From assembly GCA_023460795.1 (NCBI GenBank), contig JAEWPC010000058.1, forward strand, positions 92,119 through 156,118: a DNA stretch of 64,000 nt, in the 5' to 3' direction. Of this stretch, positions 33,213-41,789 are shown in pieces. Numbering within the stretch: the stretch's first letter is position 1; each line of letters starts with the position of its first letter. The stretch comes from Bacillota bacterium (GTDB lineage Bacteria > Bacillota > Bacilli > Paenibacillales > Paenibacillaceae). Made by a program: the position numbers and the translations under genes. Below the pieces are notes generated by a model, which did no database searches, had not been told where the DNA came from, and worked only from the letters and a program-made list of their open reading frames with translations.

Positions 33213-33398
33213 TTATTGCTGATTTTTGCGTTTGTTGTAGAGAATGAAGTTGGATACGCCCGAGAAGAGGAAGACAACCGTTAGGACGATCCACATGACC
33301 CGTTGGTCGTCCACAATATAGTTGATAAGAAAAGCAATCGCGGCGATGCTGTATAAGACTCCGATCAGTAAGAACGTTTGGGGTTTCTTGAGATTCAT
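33213..33398 (-). CDS. Small membrane protein, two helices
   Basis: 61 aa with two membrane segments (FLLIGVLYSIAAIAFLI and VMWIVLTVVFLFSGVSNFIL) and a basic tail. No family recognised. Adjacent to the DUF2164 gene in the same direction. Confidence 0.65.
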   Translation of the reverse strand: MNLKKPQTFLLIGVLYSIAAIAFLINYIVDDQRVMWIVLTVVFLFSGVSNFILYNKRKNQQ

Positions 33399-33421
33399 TC
33401 GCTTGTCTCCTTATGTCTCTG

Positions 33422-33456
33422 CTATCGTTAAGCGCGTAAGCGCATGCTCACGATAG
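33422..33456. repeat. Short inverted repeat
   Basis: CTATCGT at 33422-33428 and ACGATAG at 33450-33456 enclose AAGCGC/GCGCAT-like inner symmetry. It lies in the 95-bp gap between two leftward genes. Possible weak terminator; no U-tract. Confidence 0.35.
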
Positions 33457-33493
33457 TTAATGTTACCATAACCGAACGGCAATCCGATAGTTC

Positions 33494-33889
33494 TTACCGC
33501 TTCCTTGGGACGATGAAAGCTCTGTCCGACTTCTCGAAGCCGATCTTCGGATAGAAGTCGACCGCCCCGGGAGCCGAGATCAGCACCATGCTGACTTCGT
33601 CCCCTAGATGGTTCTGCAAGTAAGCGACAAGCTGCTTGCCGACTTGCTGACCTTGGAAGCTCTTATCCACCGCGAGGTCGGACAGGTAACAGCAGTAGAC
33701 GTAGTCCGTAATCGCTCTGGCGATGCCGATCAGCTTGCCCTCGTTCCACGCGCTGACGATAACGTCGGCATGGTCGATCATTCGCTGGATTCTAGCGATG
33801 TCCTCGTATGGCCGTTTGATGCCCGAGTTTAGGAATACTTCCGATATTTCCGTTGCTTCGACTTTGGCTTCGTGCGTAATGGTGATCAT
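33494..33889 (-). CDS. GNAT N-acetyltransferase
   Basis: About 131-aa acetyltransferase: LIGIARAITDYVYCCYLSDLAVDKSFQGQQVGKQL with the acetyl-CoA loop QGQQVGKQ, and APGAVDFYPKIGFEK. Resembles the small YitH/YhfO-like GNATs of Bacillales; substrate unknown. ATG 33889 is better placed after GAGG than the in-frame GTG at 33901. Confidence 0.82.
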   Translation of the reverse strand: MITITHEAKVEATEISEVFLNSGIKRPYEDIARIQRMIDHADVIVSAWNEGKLIGIARAITDYVYCCYLSDLAVDKSFQGQQVGKQLVAYLQNHLGDEVSMVLISAPGAVDFYPKIGFEKSDRAFIVPRKR

Positions 33890-33938
33890 AGGCAAGTTCA
33901 CCTCTTCTAATATAGGAACGATAGTTATGCAGGTTCAT

Positions 33939-34607
33939 TCAGTTATTGTTGGCTTTGCCGCGCCGAAACGTGATTCTAAGCTTGTACAGCAGCCATGTCT
34001 TCACCATGGATTCGTCAGGCTTATGGATGGCGACCCGGTCGAACATTCCGAAGTCATCCGGATTTACCGTTAGCCTATATACCGGCTTAACGGGATGGTT
34101 GCATGTCCACTCGTCAAAGTACGTTCGTCCCTTCGATAATCTGACGAACGGCTGCGATGGCAGGAAGTACACGGAGCCTGAAGTCCACGGTTGGCGATCA
34201 AGCGTAGTCTTCGTAAGCGAGAAGAAGTAGTACCGCTCATTCTTCGGAGATTTAAAGCAACCGTTCCGGAAGTTACCGGCGAGCTTGTCTCTATCCAATA
34301 TCGCATAAAATATCGCCCATATGCCGTCGCGACTGGTGAATACGGCATCCGCGAGCTTGCCGTCGAATAACGTCTGTCTCCGATTCTCGAATTCCTCAAT
34401 ATTCATTTGATTCGTCCCGTGCGCCACCATGTTGTGTCGCTGCACAACGTAATCGATAAACCGATATTTCGGATACGCCGAGTCATACCGCAGCTGTCCG
34501 TCGTTCCCTGCAGCCGCGATAATCGCTTCGAATTCCGAAGCCTCCGCTTCGGAGAACGGTTGATCCGACTCGCTATGGAGAAGCATTCTATAGATGATTG
34601 CGGTCAT
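33939..34607 (-). CDS. Conserved protein, unknown function
   Basis: About 222-aa soluble protein, not named. Distinct segments: YPKYRFIDYVVQRHN, TLFDGKLADAVFTSRDG, KNERYYFFSLTKTTL, GSVYFLPSQPF and MVKTWLLYKLRITFRR. I recall similar proteins in Paenibacillus but no function. Start at ATG 34607 is tentative: AAGGGG touches the ATG, which is too close. It would overlap nothing, as the GNAT gene ends at 34612. Confidence 0.6.
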   Translation of the reverse strand: MTAIIYRMLLHSESDQPFSEAEASEFEAIIAAAGNDGQLRYDSAYPKYRFIDYVVQRHNMVAHGTNQMNIEEFENRRQTLFDGKLADAVFTSRDGIWAIFYAILDRDKLAGNFRNGCFKSPKNERYYFFSLTKTTLDRQPWTSGSVYFLPSQPFVRLSKGRTYFDEWTCNHPVKPVYRLTVNPDDFGMFDRVAIHKPDESMVKTWLLYKLRITFRRGKANNN

Positions 34608-34611
34608 CCCC

Positions 34612-35064
34612 TTATAAATTTTTGCCCATACATACGCTTTCTTCGCTATCCACGTACGGCTCATAGAGGTCGATGATCTCGTAACCCAGCTTCTTATATA
34701 AGGAGATCGCTTCGGGCTGATTCGTTCCCGTCTCCAGAATCGCTCTGCGTTTCCCTTCGTCTCTCGCCCATTGCTCCAGCGCCGTTAGTACCGCTTTGGC
34801 GATTCCTTGACCTCTGACCTCCGGCTTAACGAACATCCGCTTGATCTCGACGACGTTCCCATCTTCCATCGTTCGATAGCATCCGCATCCGACTGGCGTA
34901 TCGTCGGAGTAGGCAACGATCGCGTTGGCGTCCAGCTTGATCTTATTGAATGGCGCGAAAAACTGCTGCGTCTCCGGGTACCGGTTCCATAAATCTTGAT
35001 CCAGCAGCTTGATCAAACGTTGAAAGTCTTCGTGATCTGGAGTTACGCGGTTTAGACGAATCAT
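34612..35064 (-). CDS. GNAT N-acetyltransferase
   Basis: About 150-aa enzyme: VGCGCYRTMEDGNVVEIKRMF, VKPEVRGQGIAKAVLTALEQWA with the RGQGIA loop, and PEAISLYKKLGYEIIDLYEPY. This resembles the PhnO/YjdJ-like group. ATG 35064 follows GAGGATGATTGGCC; an in-frame TTG lies two codons before. 5 bp upstream of the unknown gene, so co-transcribed. Confidence 0.83.
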   Translation of the reverse strand: MIRLNRVTPDHEDFQRLIKLLDQDLWNRYPETQQFFAPFNKIKLDANAIVAYSDDTPVGCGCYRTMEDGNVVEIKRMFVKPEVRGQGIAKAVLTALEQWARDEGKRRAILETGTNQPEAISLYKKLGYEIIDLYEPYVDSEESVCMGKNL

Positions 35065-35099
35065 GGCCAATCATCCTCTTTATTTAATGGTATTAAGCT

Positions 35100-35642
35100 T
35101 CAATCGCTGATTCGAATCGGAATACCGTCCATGCTGACCGAATTTTTCTTCTTTCGGTAATCGACGAGCTGCTCTTCCCCTTTGTTGTTCGCCCAATCGA
35201 TCAACAAGCTCCGATCGCCTTCATAGGAGTAGAGCGGAACGCTGAAGCCGCACGAGGTCTTGACGATATCGATATCGGCGACGACGATCTGCCTGTAGCC
35301 GGGCAACAGTTCGAAATGCGAAGACAGCTCGTTCCAATCATCGGAGCCCGGAAGCACGACTCTGCCTTCTCCGTAGAGCCGCAGAATAAGCGGTTTGCCT
35401 TCAAAGGCCATGAACAAGAACGTTATACGGGGGTTAACGGACAGATGAGCGCTCGTCTCGTTCCCGCTTCCCGTCAAATCTAGATAAGCGACTTGATTGG
35501 GAGAAAGAATTCTGAACGTGTCATAACCTCTAGGCGAGATATTGACATGCCCCGCCTGCGCTGCCGAACCGACGAAAAACATCTTCTGCGCCTTAATGAA
35601 CGCGTCGTGCTCCGGAAAAATCGATGTATAACTCGTTCCCAT
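35100..35642 (-). CDS. Pyridoxamine 5'-phosphate oxidase-like flavoprotein
   Basis: 180-aa split-barrel protein: FVGSAAQAGHVNISPRG, VAYLDLTGSGNETSAHL and ITFLFMAFEGKPLILRLYG are typical of the PNPOx-like family that binds FMN or F420. C-terminal VVADIDIVKTSCGFSVPLY also fits. True vitamin B6 oxidase activity should not be assumed. Single gene by spacing. Confidence 0.8.
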   Translation of the reverse strand: MGTSYTSIFPEHDAFIKAQKMFFVGSAAQAGHVNISPRGYDTFRILSPNQVAYLDLTGSGNETSAHLSVNPRITFLFMAFEGKPLILRLYGEGRVVLPGSDDWNELSSHFELLPGYRQIVVADIDIVKTSCGFSVPLYSYEGDRSLLIDWANNKGEEQLVDYRKKKNSVSMDGIPIRISD

Positions 35643-35734
35643 GTCCGTGCCCCCTATTCGTTTGGTCCGCTGATTTTACGACTAATTCTACTATACAACC
35701 GTTACTCCAATAAGTAATTTGGGAAAATTTTAAA

Positions 35735-35770
35735 ATAAAAAACCTCCGCCTCATACGCGAGACGAAGGGG
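35735..35770 (-). terminator. Terminator overlapping the Imm5 stop
   Basis: Leftward CCTTCGTCTC / GAGGCGGAGG with two G-U pairs and GCGTAT loop, then TTTTTTATTTT. The stem contains the last codons of the immunity-like gene. Confidence 0.75.
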
Positions 35771-36215
35771 ATTGTATAAGCTGATGCCATTGCCACTGCC
35801 GTTCAGATGCCGTGTTGTCGGCGGCTTCTGCGGGATGAGAGGCGCTAGACACCGCCTTGGCGGCATAAGTCGCGGCATGCGCCGCATGTCCGATCACATG
35901 CGCGGTAGCTGCCGCATGTCCGGCTGCCCGAGCTGCGGCCGAAGCTGACGAGTGACTGGCGTCCCGAGCTGCTGCATGAGCGGCGAAGGACGCAGCTCGC
36001 GCAGCGCTCATCGATAGTTCACCGCGGGCCCACGCTCGCCCCGCTTCAATCGCTTTTCTCGGCCGCATGTCGTCCGGATGGTGCCGCTCGAATAGGCTAA
36101 GGACGTGATCGGCGCACTCCGTTGCCCACATCGCCGCTCTTCTATGGCCGCAACCTTTGATCAGTTCCGTTAATTGCTTGCTCATCGGCGAGTCTACGAA
36201 CTTTATTTTATCCAT
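35751..36215 (-). CDS. Imm5-like immunity protein
   Basis: 154-aa Ala- and His-rich helical protein. The N-terminal RRAAMWATECADHVLSLFE, RPRKAIEAGRAWARGEL and the long AAR/AHAA repeats (about 70-130) fit the Imm5 family of putative immunity proteins of polymorphic toxins. No toxin gene is adjacent: the upstream neighbour is a phosphatase. It may be an orphan immunity gene acquired for protection. GAGGGTGAACG precedes the ATG, inside the end of the phosphatase gene. Confidence 0.75.
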   Translation of the reverse strand: MDKIKFVDSPMSKQLTELIKGCGHRRAAMWATECADHVLSLFERHHPDDMRPRKAIEAGRAWARGELSMSAARAASFAAHAAARDASHSSASAAARAAGHAAATAHVIGHAAHAATYAAKAVSSASHPAEAADNTASERQWQWHQLIQSPSSRV

Positions 36216-36218
36216 CGT

Positions 36219-36941
36219 TCACCCTCGAACTTGTTTACTCCACACTCGATCAGTGAGATAGGAACCGTCCTCCACGATCAACGCATTCAACTGCTGCCCG
36301 TATGCGCATCCGCCGTCAATGCCGATCTTGTCGTCCGCAAACCACACATCCGGCATCCGATGGATTTCCGCCGTTCGCGTATGGCCGAAGACGACTTTCT
36401 TGTCGACGCGCGTCCGATGCTGATAAAAGTCGCTTTTGATATACATAAAATCGCGCTCCGGTTGTTCCTTCCAATTCAGGTAATGAGGATTCAACCCCGC
36501 ATGAACATATATATGCGCGTCATCCTCATAATAGAGGGGCAGACGGCGTAAAAATTCGATATGATGGCCGTATTCCCGACGGATTCTCTCACGCGCCTGG
36601 TGGATGACCTCATCCGTAATCTCCGTACCCTTATACTCGATATAGCTTTGTAGGGTTTGCAATCCACCATGTTCGCGAAATTTGGCAACAACCGCAGGAT
36701 CCTCGCCAAGTACGAGATCGACGAGTCTTTGATCATGGTTGCCTCTCAGCGCGATGGCTTTGTCCTGCAACACCAGCTCCATCGTCCGCTCGACGACTTC
36801 CTTGCTTGCCGGTCCTCGATCCACGTAATCTCCGATCAAGATTAGCTTGTCGTTGCTCTTATTATAGCGCACCTTCTCCAACAGCTCGTTAAACTCTTCC
36901 ATACAGCCATGAATGTCGCTTACGATGATCGTCCTATTCAA
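36219..36941 (-). CDS. Calcineurin-type metallophosphatase
   Basis: 240-aa phosphoesterase with all motifs: DIHG (9-12), GDYVDRG, GNHD, the His in YVHAGL and the GH of VFGHTRT. This arrangement fits the Ser/Thr phosphatase/diadenosine tetraphosphatase (PrpE-like) branch. Substrate is not decided by sequence. It ends 3 bp before the Imm5-like gene, which is probably co-transcribed. Confidence 0.85.
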   Translation of the reverse strand: MNRTIIVSDIHGCMEEFNELLEKVRYNKSNDKLILIGDYVDRGPASKEVVERTMELVLQDKAIALRGNHDQRLVDLVLGEDPAVVAKFREHGGLQTLQSYIEYKGTEITDEVIHQARERIRREYGHHIEFLRRLPLYYEDDAHIYVHAGLNPHYLNWKEQPERDFMYIKSDFYQHRTRVDKKVVFGHTRTAEIHRMPDVWFADDKIGIDGGCAYGQQLNALIVEDGSYLTDRVWSKQVRG

Positions 36942-36949
36942 TGTCGCAC

Positions 36950-37588
36950 CTACTCCAATCGTTTGGTGATCCCGTTAAGTTCGATTTCTGCGCTGATCTG
37001 GCGACTCGAACCTCTAAACCCCGTTATTTCGTTCTGCGTTCCTTCGAACCATGTACCGAAATTATTCTTCTCGTGTTTGCGAATAGGGAGCGTCTTAGAT
37101 TCAAATCGAATGCCATACTCGTCGCTTAAGAGCGGTTTGATCGTAATCTCATCCACTTTGCCGTAATTGTATATCGTGAACGAACAGTTGGCTATCACTT
37201 TATCCTCTTCCGTATGAAACGAGCAATGGCTTTGTTCCTTTGCGTAATCGAAAGAGCGGAAGCCTGTTGTGTTATATAACAGTAGCATCGTGGCTTTCTC
37301 GGCGGCTAGCGGGTAAAGGATGATGAACAGCAAGTAACCAATGACGATACGGCTTACGATTCTAGGATACCGCGGTTTATAATATTTCACGGTTCCGATA
37401 ATTCCGATGAATAATAGCGGCAGGCCTATCAACACGGGCCTATGTAATCCGAGTCTATCTCCCTCGGACCACGGGGAGATCCCTAATTGTTCGAATATAA
37501 AGTCGCCTAGCGAACGCCCGACATGATTGTCGGTCAAGATGAATAAGGCGAGTATGATCGCAATAGGGAAGTACGTTTCTCTCCTCAA
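36950..37588 (-). CDS. Membrane protein, unknown function
   Basis: 212-aa protein with three membrane segments (about 5-22, 50-66, 78-100) and an outer C-terminal domain of about 110 residues containing a Cys pair in SHCSFHTEEDKVIANCSF, perhaps a disulfide. No family recognised. The start is a TTG at 37586-37588 preceded by GGGGGTGAACGG. It is 8 bp upstream of the phosphatase gene in the same direction. Confidence 0.6.
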   Translation of the reverse strand: MRRETYFPIAIILALFILTDNHVGRSLGDFIFEQLGISPWSEGDRLGLHRPVLIGLPLLFIGIIGTVKYYKPRYPRIVSRIVIGYLLFIILYPLAAEKATMLLLYNTTGFRSFDYAKEQSHCSFHTEEDKVIANCSFTIYNYGKVDEITIKPLLSDEYGIRFESKTLPIRKHEKNNFGTWFEGTQNEITGFRGSSRQISAEIELNGITKRLE

Positions 37589-37603
37589 CCGTTCACCCCC
37601 ACG

Positions 37604-38386
37604 TCAAAGTACCAGTTGTCCGCGCAATGTCGTCACGGCTTGCCCTCGCAGCAGTACACGTTTGTCCTGCAGCGATACTAGGAGATAACCTTCTCTACTC
37701 GACAGCTGCATCGCCGTGAGCTCGCGCTTATTCAGCTTGTCGCCCCAATACGGTCCAAGACAGCAATGCGCCGATCCCGTTACCGGATCCTCGTCAATGC
37801 CAACCGCGGGGAAGAAGCAACGCGACACGAAGTCAATGCCCGGGCGGGCCGATTTACTAGTGACAATGACACCTCTGCCTTGCATCTTGCTCCATACGTT
37901 CATATTCGGTTGCAAGTTGCATACGGTATCCTCATCTTCGACCTCCACGATATAATCCATCCGATTACGTCCAACGTAGGAGTAAGCCGTTCCGAGCCCT
38001 TCGGTCAGTTCGGCTGGCGGTACGCATTCCTGCGCTTCTTCGCTCGGAAAATCCAGTTGGATCCACTCGTCCTCTCTCTTCGCCGTAAGCACCCCGCTTC
38101 TCGTGATGAACGAAAGCTCGGTTTCGCTCACCCCCGCTTCTTCCCATAGATAGTGCGCGCTCGCTAACGTCGCGTGACCGCACAAATCTACCTCGGTCAC
38201 CGGCGTAAACCATCTTAAGGAGTAACCTTCATCAAGCTTGAACAGGATAGCCGTCTCCGATAAATTCATCTCGTTCGCGATTCTTTGCATCCGCTCTTCA
38301 GAGATTTCCGAATCCAATAGACAGACAGCTGCCGGATTGCCTCTGAAAGGCCGATCCGTAAACGCGTCGATAATGGTTATATTCAT
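37604..38386 (-). CDS. PhzF-family isomerase
   Basis: 260-aa protein of the PhzF/diaminopimelate epimerase fold. Key marks: RGNPAAVC, catalytic Glu44 in NLSETAIL, DLCGHATLASAH and DEDPVTGSAHC. PhzF isomerises dihydro-hydroxyanthranilate in phenazine synthesis, but most homologues outside phenazine clusters have unknown substrates; no phenazine genes occur here. ATG 38386 is chosen for spacing to GGAGAGGAG over ATG 38392. Confidence 0.88.
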   Translation of the reverse strand: MNITIIDAFTDRPFRGNPAAVCLLDSEISEERMQRIANEMNLSETAILFKLDEGYSLRWFTPVTEVDLCGHATLASAHYLWEEAGVSETELSFITRSGVLTAKREDEWIQLDFPSEEAQECVPPAELTEGLGTAYSYVGRNRMDYIVEVEDEDTVCNLQPNMNVWSKMQGRGVIVTSKSARPGIDFVSRCFFPAVGIDEDPVTGSAHCCLGPYWGDKLNKRELTAMQLSSREGYLLVSLQDKRVLLRGQAVTTLRGQLVL

Positions 38387-38407
38387 GTGCATTCGCTCCT
38401 CTCCAGC

Positions 38408-38839
38408 TTACTCAGCCGAACGATCCAACCTCATATATACACTTCTTTCTTTGAATCCAAGCGACTTCCAAAATCCGTATCCCGCTTCGTTCCAGAACAT
38501 GACCTCGATATCGATCTCCGTCGTGTGAAGTTTAACTAACAGTTCCTCGAATGCCAGCTTGCCGTAGCCTAATCTGCGGTATTCCCTGCAGATAAAAAAT
38601 TGCCTAAGGTAGAGAGGGGATTTCTGATCATTAACGAGGGCGTAGCCAACGACGTCATCGCCCGCCACGAATTTATAGGCCTTATAATCGGTATGTAGGA
38701 AATCACGCATTCTTACTTTTAACTGATCTACGTTCATCGGATTATCATGCTTCTCATCCTCAATGAGCTGCTTGTTCATGAGCGCCAGTTGATTCAAATC
38801 GTTGTCGGTGCATTTGATAATGGCGAAGTCGCCTCTCAT
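38408..38839 (-). CDS. GNAT N-acetyltransferase
   Basis: 143-aa enzyme: VVGYALVNDQKSPLYLRQFFI, CREYRRLGYGKLAFEEL with the acetyl-CoA loop, and NEAGYGFWKSLGFKERSVYM. Substrate unknown. Overlaps the upstream HAD gene by 4 bp (ATGA), a coupled arrangement. Confidence 0.83.
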   Translation of the reverse strand: MRGDFAIIKCTDNDLNQLALMNKQLIEDEKHDNPMNVDQLKVRMRDFLHTDYKAYKFVAGDDVVGYALVNDQKSPLYLRQFFICREYRRLGYGKLAFEELLVKLHTTEIDIEVMFWNEAGYGFWKSLGFKERSVYMRLDRSAE

Positions 38840-39474
38840 GTATTCTCGTCCCTCAACTTTCTCGCTTCTTCAAGAAAAGCCGAGCCCTCAACTCCAAATA
38901 AAATAGATTCAACTTGTCCTACCCATTTGTGTTGCTCGTCGGCAAGCAGCGTGATCCATCCTAGCGTTCGGGCCGGAGCGAAGTTCTTCTCCTGATCGTC
39001 CACATAGACCATACGATCTCTATGCGGCATAAACCGCTCAACGATCTCATAGATCTCAGGCTGCGGCTTGCAGAAACCGACCTGATTCGAAATCGTAATG
39101 CTAGTCGTATAGGTCTCTATCTTATCAAGCAAGGGCGCCAACCACTCCTGGCAATGATTACTCAGCAGATGGATATCCGCGATCCCGCTCCAGCGCTCGA
39201 GGGATTGGACGGCCGGCAGCATGTTCATCGTACGGCTTAACAGCTCATAACCGTCATCCTTCTTCATCGAAGGGTAAAGCGCGCTGAGCCACTCCCAGAA
39301 CTGAGGCTCCTTCATGCGCCCCGTCCATAGATCATGGCGAATCTCGTGCAATCGTTGTTTCAATTCAGGCGGCGACGTACCCGACTTGATGGAGAGTTCC
39401 TGCCAAAAGGCAACCGAGAGGTTATCGACGAGTACGCCTGCGATATCTAGAACAAGCTGCGGTTTCGATGGCAC
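38836..39474 (-). CDS. HAD-like hydrolase lacking the second Asp
   Basis: 212-aa protein of the HAD fold: DIAGVLVDN (9-17), LLSNHC (motif II), GFCKPQPEIY with the motif III Lys, and VYVDDQEKN (motif IV). Motif I reads D-x-A instead of the D-x-D of phosphatases, so the general acid/base is missing and classical phosphatase activity is doubtful; some HAD dehalogenases and YihX-type proteins vary here. Coupled to the downstream GNAT. Confidence 0.75.
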   Translation of the reverse strand: MPSKPQLVLDIAGVLVDNLSVAFWQELSIKSGTSPPELKQRLHEIRHDLWTGRMKEPQFWEWLSALYPSMKKDDGYELLSRTMNMLPAVQSLERWSGIADIHLLSNHCQEWLAPLLDKIETYTTSITISNQVGFCKPQPEIYEIVERFMPHRDRMVYVDDQEKNFAPARTLGWITLLADEQHKWVGQVESILFGVEGSAFLEEARKLRDENT

Positions 39475-39490
39475 GATGATTCCCCTTTAT

Positions 39491-40071
39491 CTACGTTAAG
39501 TTCAGAAACTCGCCGATCGTCCTATACAATAGCTCTTTCTCGGTATTCCTAATATCGTGGCCCGAGCTTCTAAAGCTCACCACGGTCACATCAGAGCTAA
39601 TACGACGGTAAGGTTCCAGCGCCTCATCGTGTAACAGACTGCCTTCTAATTTTCCCATCAGAACAAGCAGTCTCTTCTTATTCAATCGAAAATCGAAGTA
39701 CACTTGTTCGGACTCCCTCTGGATTCCCCATACGGCATCCGGACGTATGTTCCTAACGCATACGACACGCCTCTAGAATAAGAGAAGAGATGAAACCGAT
39801 TAAGATCCGCGGCTTTTACCACGCATTCGATATCGGCAACGTGGTCTGCTAGATTGTAACCACTCGCTGGCGTATCGCTTTGCCCTCTCCCTCTGAACGA
39901 AAGTACAATACACCTTCTCGGAGACAAATATTCGATCATATCCGAATACTCTTCCGCGGTTTCCGATAGCCCAGGGCATATGAGAACGGGTACCAATGAA
40001 GATGAAGTTGCGGAATCGAGATAATGAAGCATTACGCCGTCGTTATTCGCTTTCATCGACTTCATAGGCAT
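39491..40071 (-). pseudogene. Alpha/beta hydrolase, frameshifted with internal deletion
   Basis: The N-terminal piece (39682-40071) is a normal alpha/beta hydrolase start: PVLICPGLSETAEEY, SFRGRGQSDTP and FHLFSYSRGVSYALG with the nucleophile elbow SYSRG. It runs out of frame after about 115 residues. The C-terminal piece (39491 to about 39730, other frame) has YFDFRLNKKRLLVLMG and SSGHDIR with the catalytic His. Together they are about 60 residues shorter than the family, so the lid region between them is lost. Best read as a decayed gene from a single deletion. Confidence 0.75.
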
Positions 40072-40101
40072 TCTGGCCCCTCTTTTCTTGTTAACCGTTA
40101 T

Positions 40102-40797
40102 CTATCGAATCATTCGCAGCAGCTCATGAAGTTCGTGAATCACGTGCTTGGGTTGCTGCGCCAATGAAAGCTCCTGGCGATTCCTATTGTAATAACAGAA
40201 ATCGATTCCCGCGTTAAGCGCGCCATGATAATCATCCGTAATGGAATCGCCTACGAACAGCACTTCTTCATGCGACAGCCTCAGCTCATTCAGCGATAAC
40301 TCGAAAATTTCTTTCCTAGGTTTCCGTATGCCGGCTTCGTCGGAAACGACGATGGAATGAAATAACTCATAGATCTTACCCGCCTGCAGACGTTGTCTCT
40401 GTGCTTCGCCGATGCCATTCGAGATGATACCGAGCTTGTATTGGGACCGCACGGTTTGTAGCAATTCCTCGGCTCCAGGTTCGAAGTGACAAGTATGACA
40501 GAACAAATGCCAATAAGTTGCCGAAAGACGCTCGTGGGTGCCTTGTTCCCTATTCAACGAATCTCGAAATGAGCTAATCAGTACCTCTTCAATCGATTGG
40601 TGCGGTCCGATCTTGTTCACGAAATCCAACCAGTATCTAGAATTATGCCTAGAGTAGGCTTCCCAGAAAATTTCCCATTCGTCCTGCTCGTCCCGGAACA
40701 GATCATGTTCATGGAGCGTTCTCTTCATACAGTCAAGCTCGCTATGCGAATAATTCAGCAGCGTATTATCTAGATCGAAAATGATCGCCTTGTACAT
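40102..40797 (-). CDS. HAD nucleotidase, YjjG/YfnB-like
   Basis: 231-aa protein with DLDNT (8-12), ISNGIG, the Lys of GIRKPRKEIF and VGDSITDDYHGA. Helical cap of about 80 residues. The layout fits the YjjG/YfnB group, which removes phosphate from pyrimidine and other nucleotides; substrate inferred. Leftward, 30 bp upstream of the broken hydrolase. Confidence 0.85.
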   Translation of the reverse strand: MYKAIIFDLDNTLLNYSHSELDCMKRTLHEHDLFRDEQDEWEIFWEAYSRHNSRYWLDFVNKIGPHQSIEEVLISSFRDSLNREQGTHERLSATYWHLFCHTCHFEPGAEELLQTVRSQYKLGIISNGIGEAQRQRLQAGKIYELFHSIVVSDEAGIRKPRKEIFELSLNELRLSHEEVLFVGDSITDDYHGALNAGIDFCYYNRNRQELSLAQQPKHVIHELHELLRMIR

Positions 40798-40902
40798 GCC
40801 GTTCCCTCCCCTAGGCGTTGGCGACTGGAATTGTTACCCATCTTGATTCTATCGAATGCTTGTTCGCCCGTAAAGGAACTTAATGGAATCTTAAGTACAA
40901 AA

Positions 40903-40930
40903 AAAGCCGCCGATTCCTTCGGCAGCCTTT
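40903..40930 (-). terminator. Intrinsic terminator of the 52-aa gene
   Basis: Leftward AAAGGCTGCCGA / TCGGCGGCTTT with AGGAA loop, then seven T. It lies 11 bp past the stop of the small gene. Confidence 0.82.
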
Positions 40931-40940
40931 AATCTAGTCG

Positions 40941-41099
40941 CTATTTCTTAATATTGTAGAATCCGAACCGATTGATCTCCTCAATGGCCTTATGCCCGTA
41001 CGCTTCGATAACCGCCGCTTCGCTTAATACGTTCTTCTCCTTGGTCTGACCGTTATACTGAGTAATCTTGTTGTCTTTGACGATGTACAACGTTTCCAT
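40941..41099 (-). CDS. Small conserved-looking protein, 52 aa
   Basis: Too short to be listed by usual length limits but well supported. AAGGAGGAGCGATTAAC precedes ATG 41099, codon use is like the neighbours, and a terminator follows. The protein begins METLYIVKDNKITQYNG and ends NRFGFYNIKK. No family recognised; soluble, mixed charge. Confidence 0.7.
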   Translation of the reverse strand: METLYIVKDNKITQYNGQTKEKNVLSEAAVIEAYGHKAIEEINRFGFYNIKK

Positions 41100-41153
41100 G
41101 TTAATCGCTCCTCCTTAAGCTAGAACAAACGATTGAATCCTCTACTTTATTCG

Positions 41154-41711
41154 TTATAGGGGCTGCGAATTCCTTTTCCATTCCTCATTTAACATGCCGT
41201 AAACGACATGATCGACGTAGTGATCGTACAGCCATTCCGCCTGTCTAATGACGCCTTCATGGACGAATTTCAATCGTTCCGGGATTGCCCTGCTCTTGCT
41301 GTTCTGGACGGCAGCTCTAATCTCGACCCTGTTCAGGCGCAGCTCATCGAACAGGTAGCTGATCACGGCCGTGCACGCTTGGGACATGATGCCTTTGCCT
41401 TGGTAGGCTTCCGCGAGCCAGTATCCGATGGAGGCTTTGTTGTTCGTCCAGTCGATCTGGTGCAGTCCGATACATCCGACGAGACGATCATCATAGAAAA
41501 TTCCCGCTTGAAATCCGCTATGGCTCGCGTACTGATTCATCGCAAACTGAATGAATTCCTTCGAATGCTCGATGCTTTGCGTCCGATCGACCCACGGCAA
41601 CCATTCCCTAAGATAACTCCGATTGTCATCGGATAGCCGGTATAGCTCGTCTGCATGTCGCGGCTCTAGCAGCTTTAATTGAATCTGCTCATTCACCTTA
41701 TGACTAAACAT
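41154..41711 (-). CDS. GNAT N-acetyltransferase (RimL-like)
   Basis: 185-aa enzyme: IQLKLLEPRHADELYRL, REWLPWVDRTQSIEHSKEF, SIGYWLAEAYQGKGIMSQAC with the acetyl-CoA loop, NRVEIRAAVQNSKSRAI. The pattern is that of YdaF/RimL-type ribosomal-protein-acetyltransferase-like proteins. Substrate unknown. Followed by the 52-aa gene. Confidence 0.87.
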   Translation of the reverse strand: MFSHKVNEQIQLKLLEPRHADELYRLSDDNRSYLREWLPWVDRTQSIEHSKEFIQFAMNQYASHSGFQAGIFYDDRLVGCIGLHQIDWTNNKASIGYWLAEAYQGKGIMSQACTAVISYLFDELRLNRVEIRAAVQNSKSRAIPERLKFVHEGVIRQAEWLYDHYVDHVVYGMLNEEWKRNSQPL

Positions 41712-41789
41712 TCGTTATCCCACCTGCCGCTTTATTTCATCCATTATTGACTTGCCTCTGCGTTCTATACGGTTCTTCAACCATACTTC

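Noticed and set aside
37604..38386. Phenazine biosynthesis
   Set aside because: PhzF-like proteins are widespread; no other phz gene is present.
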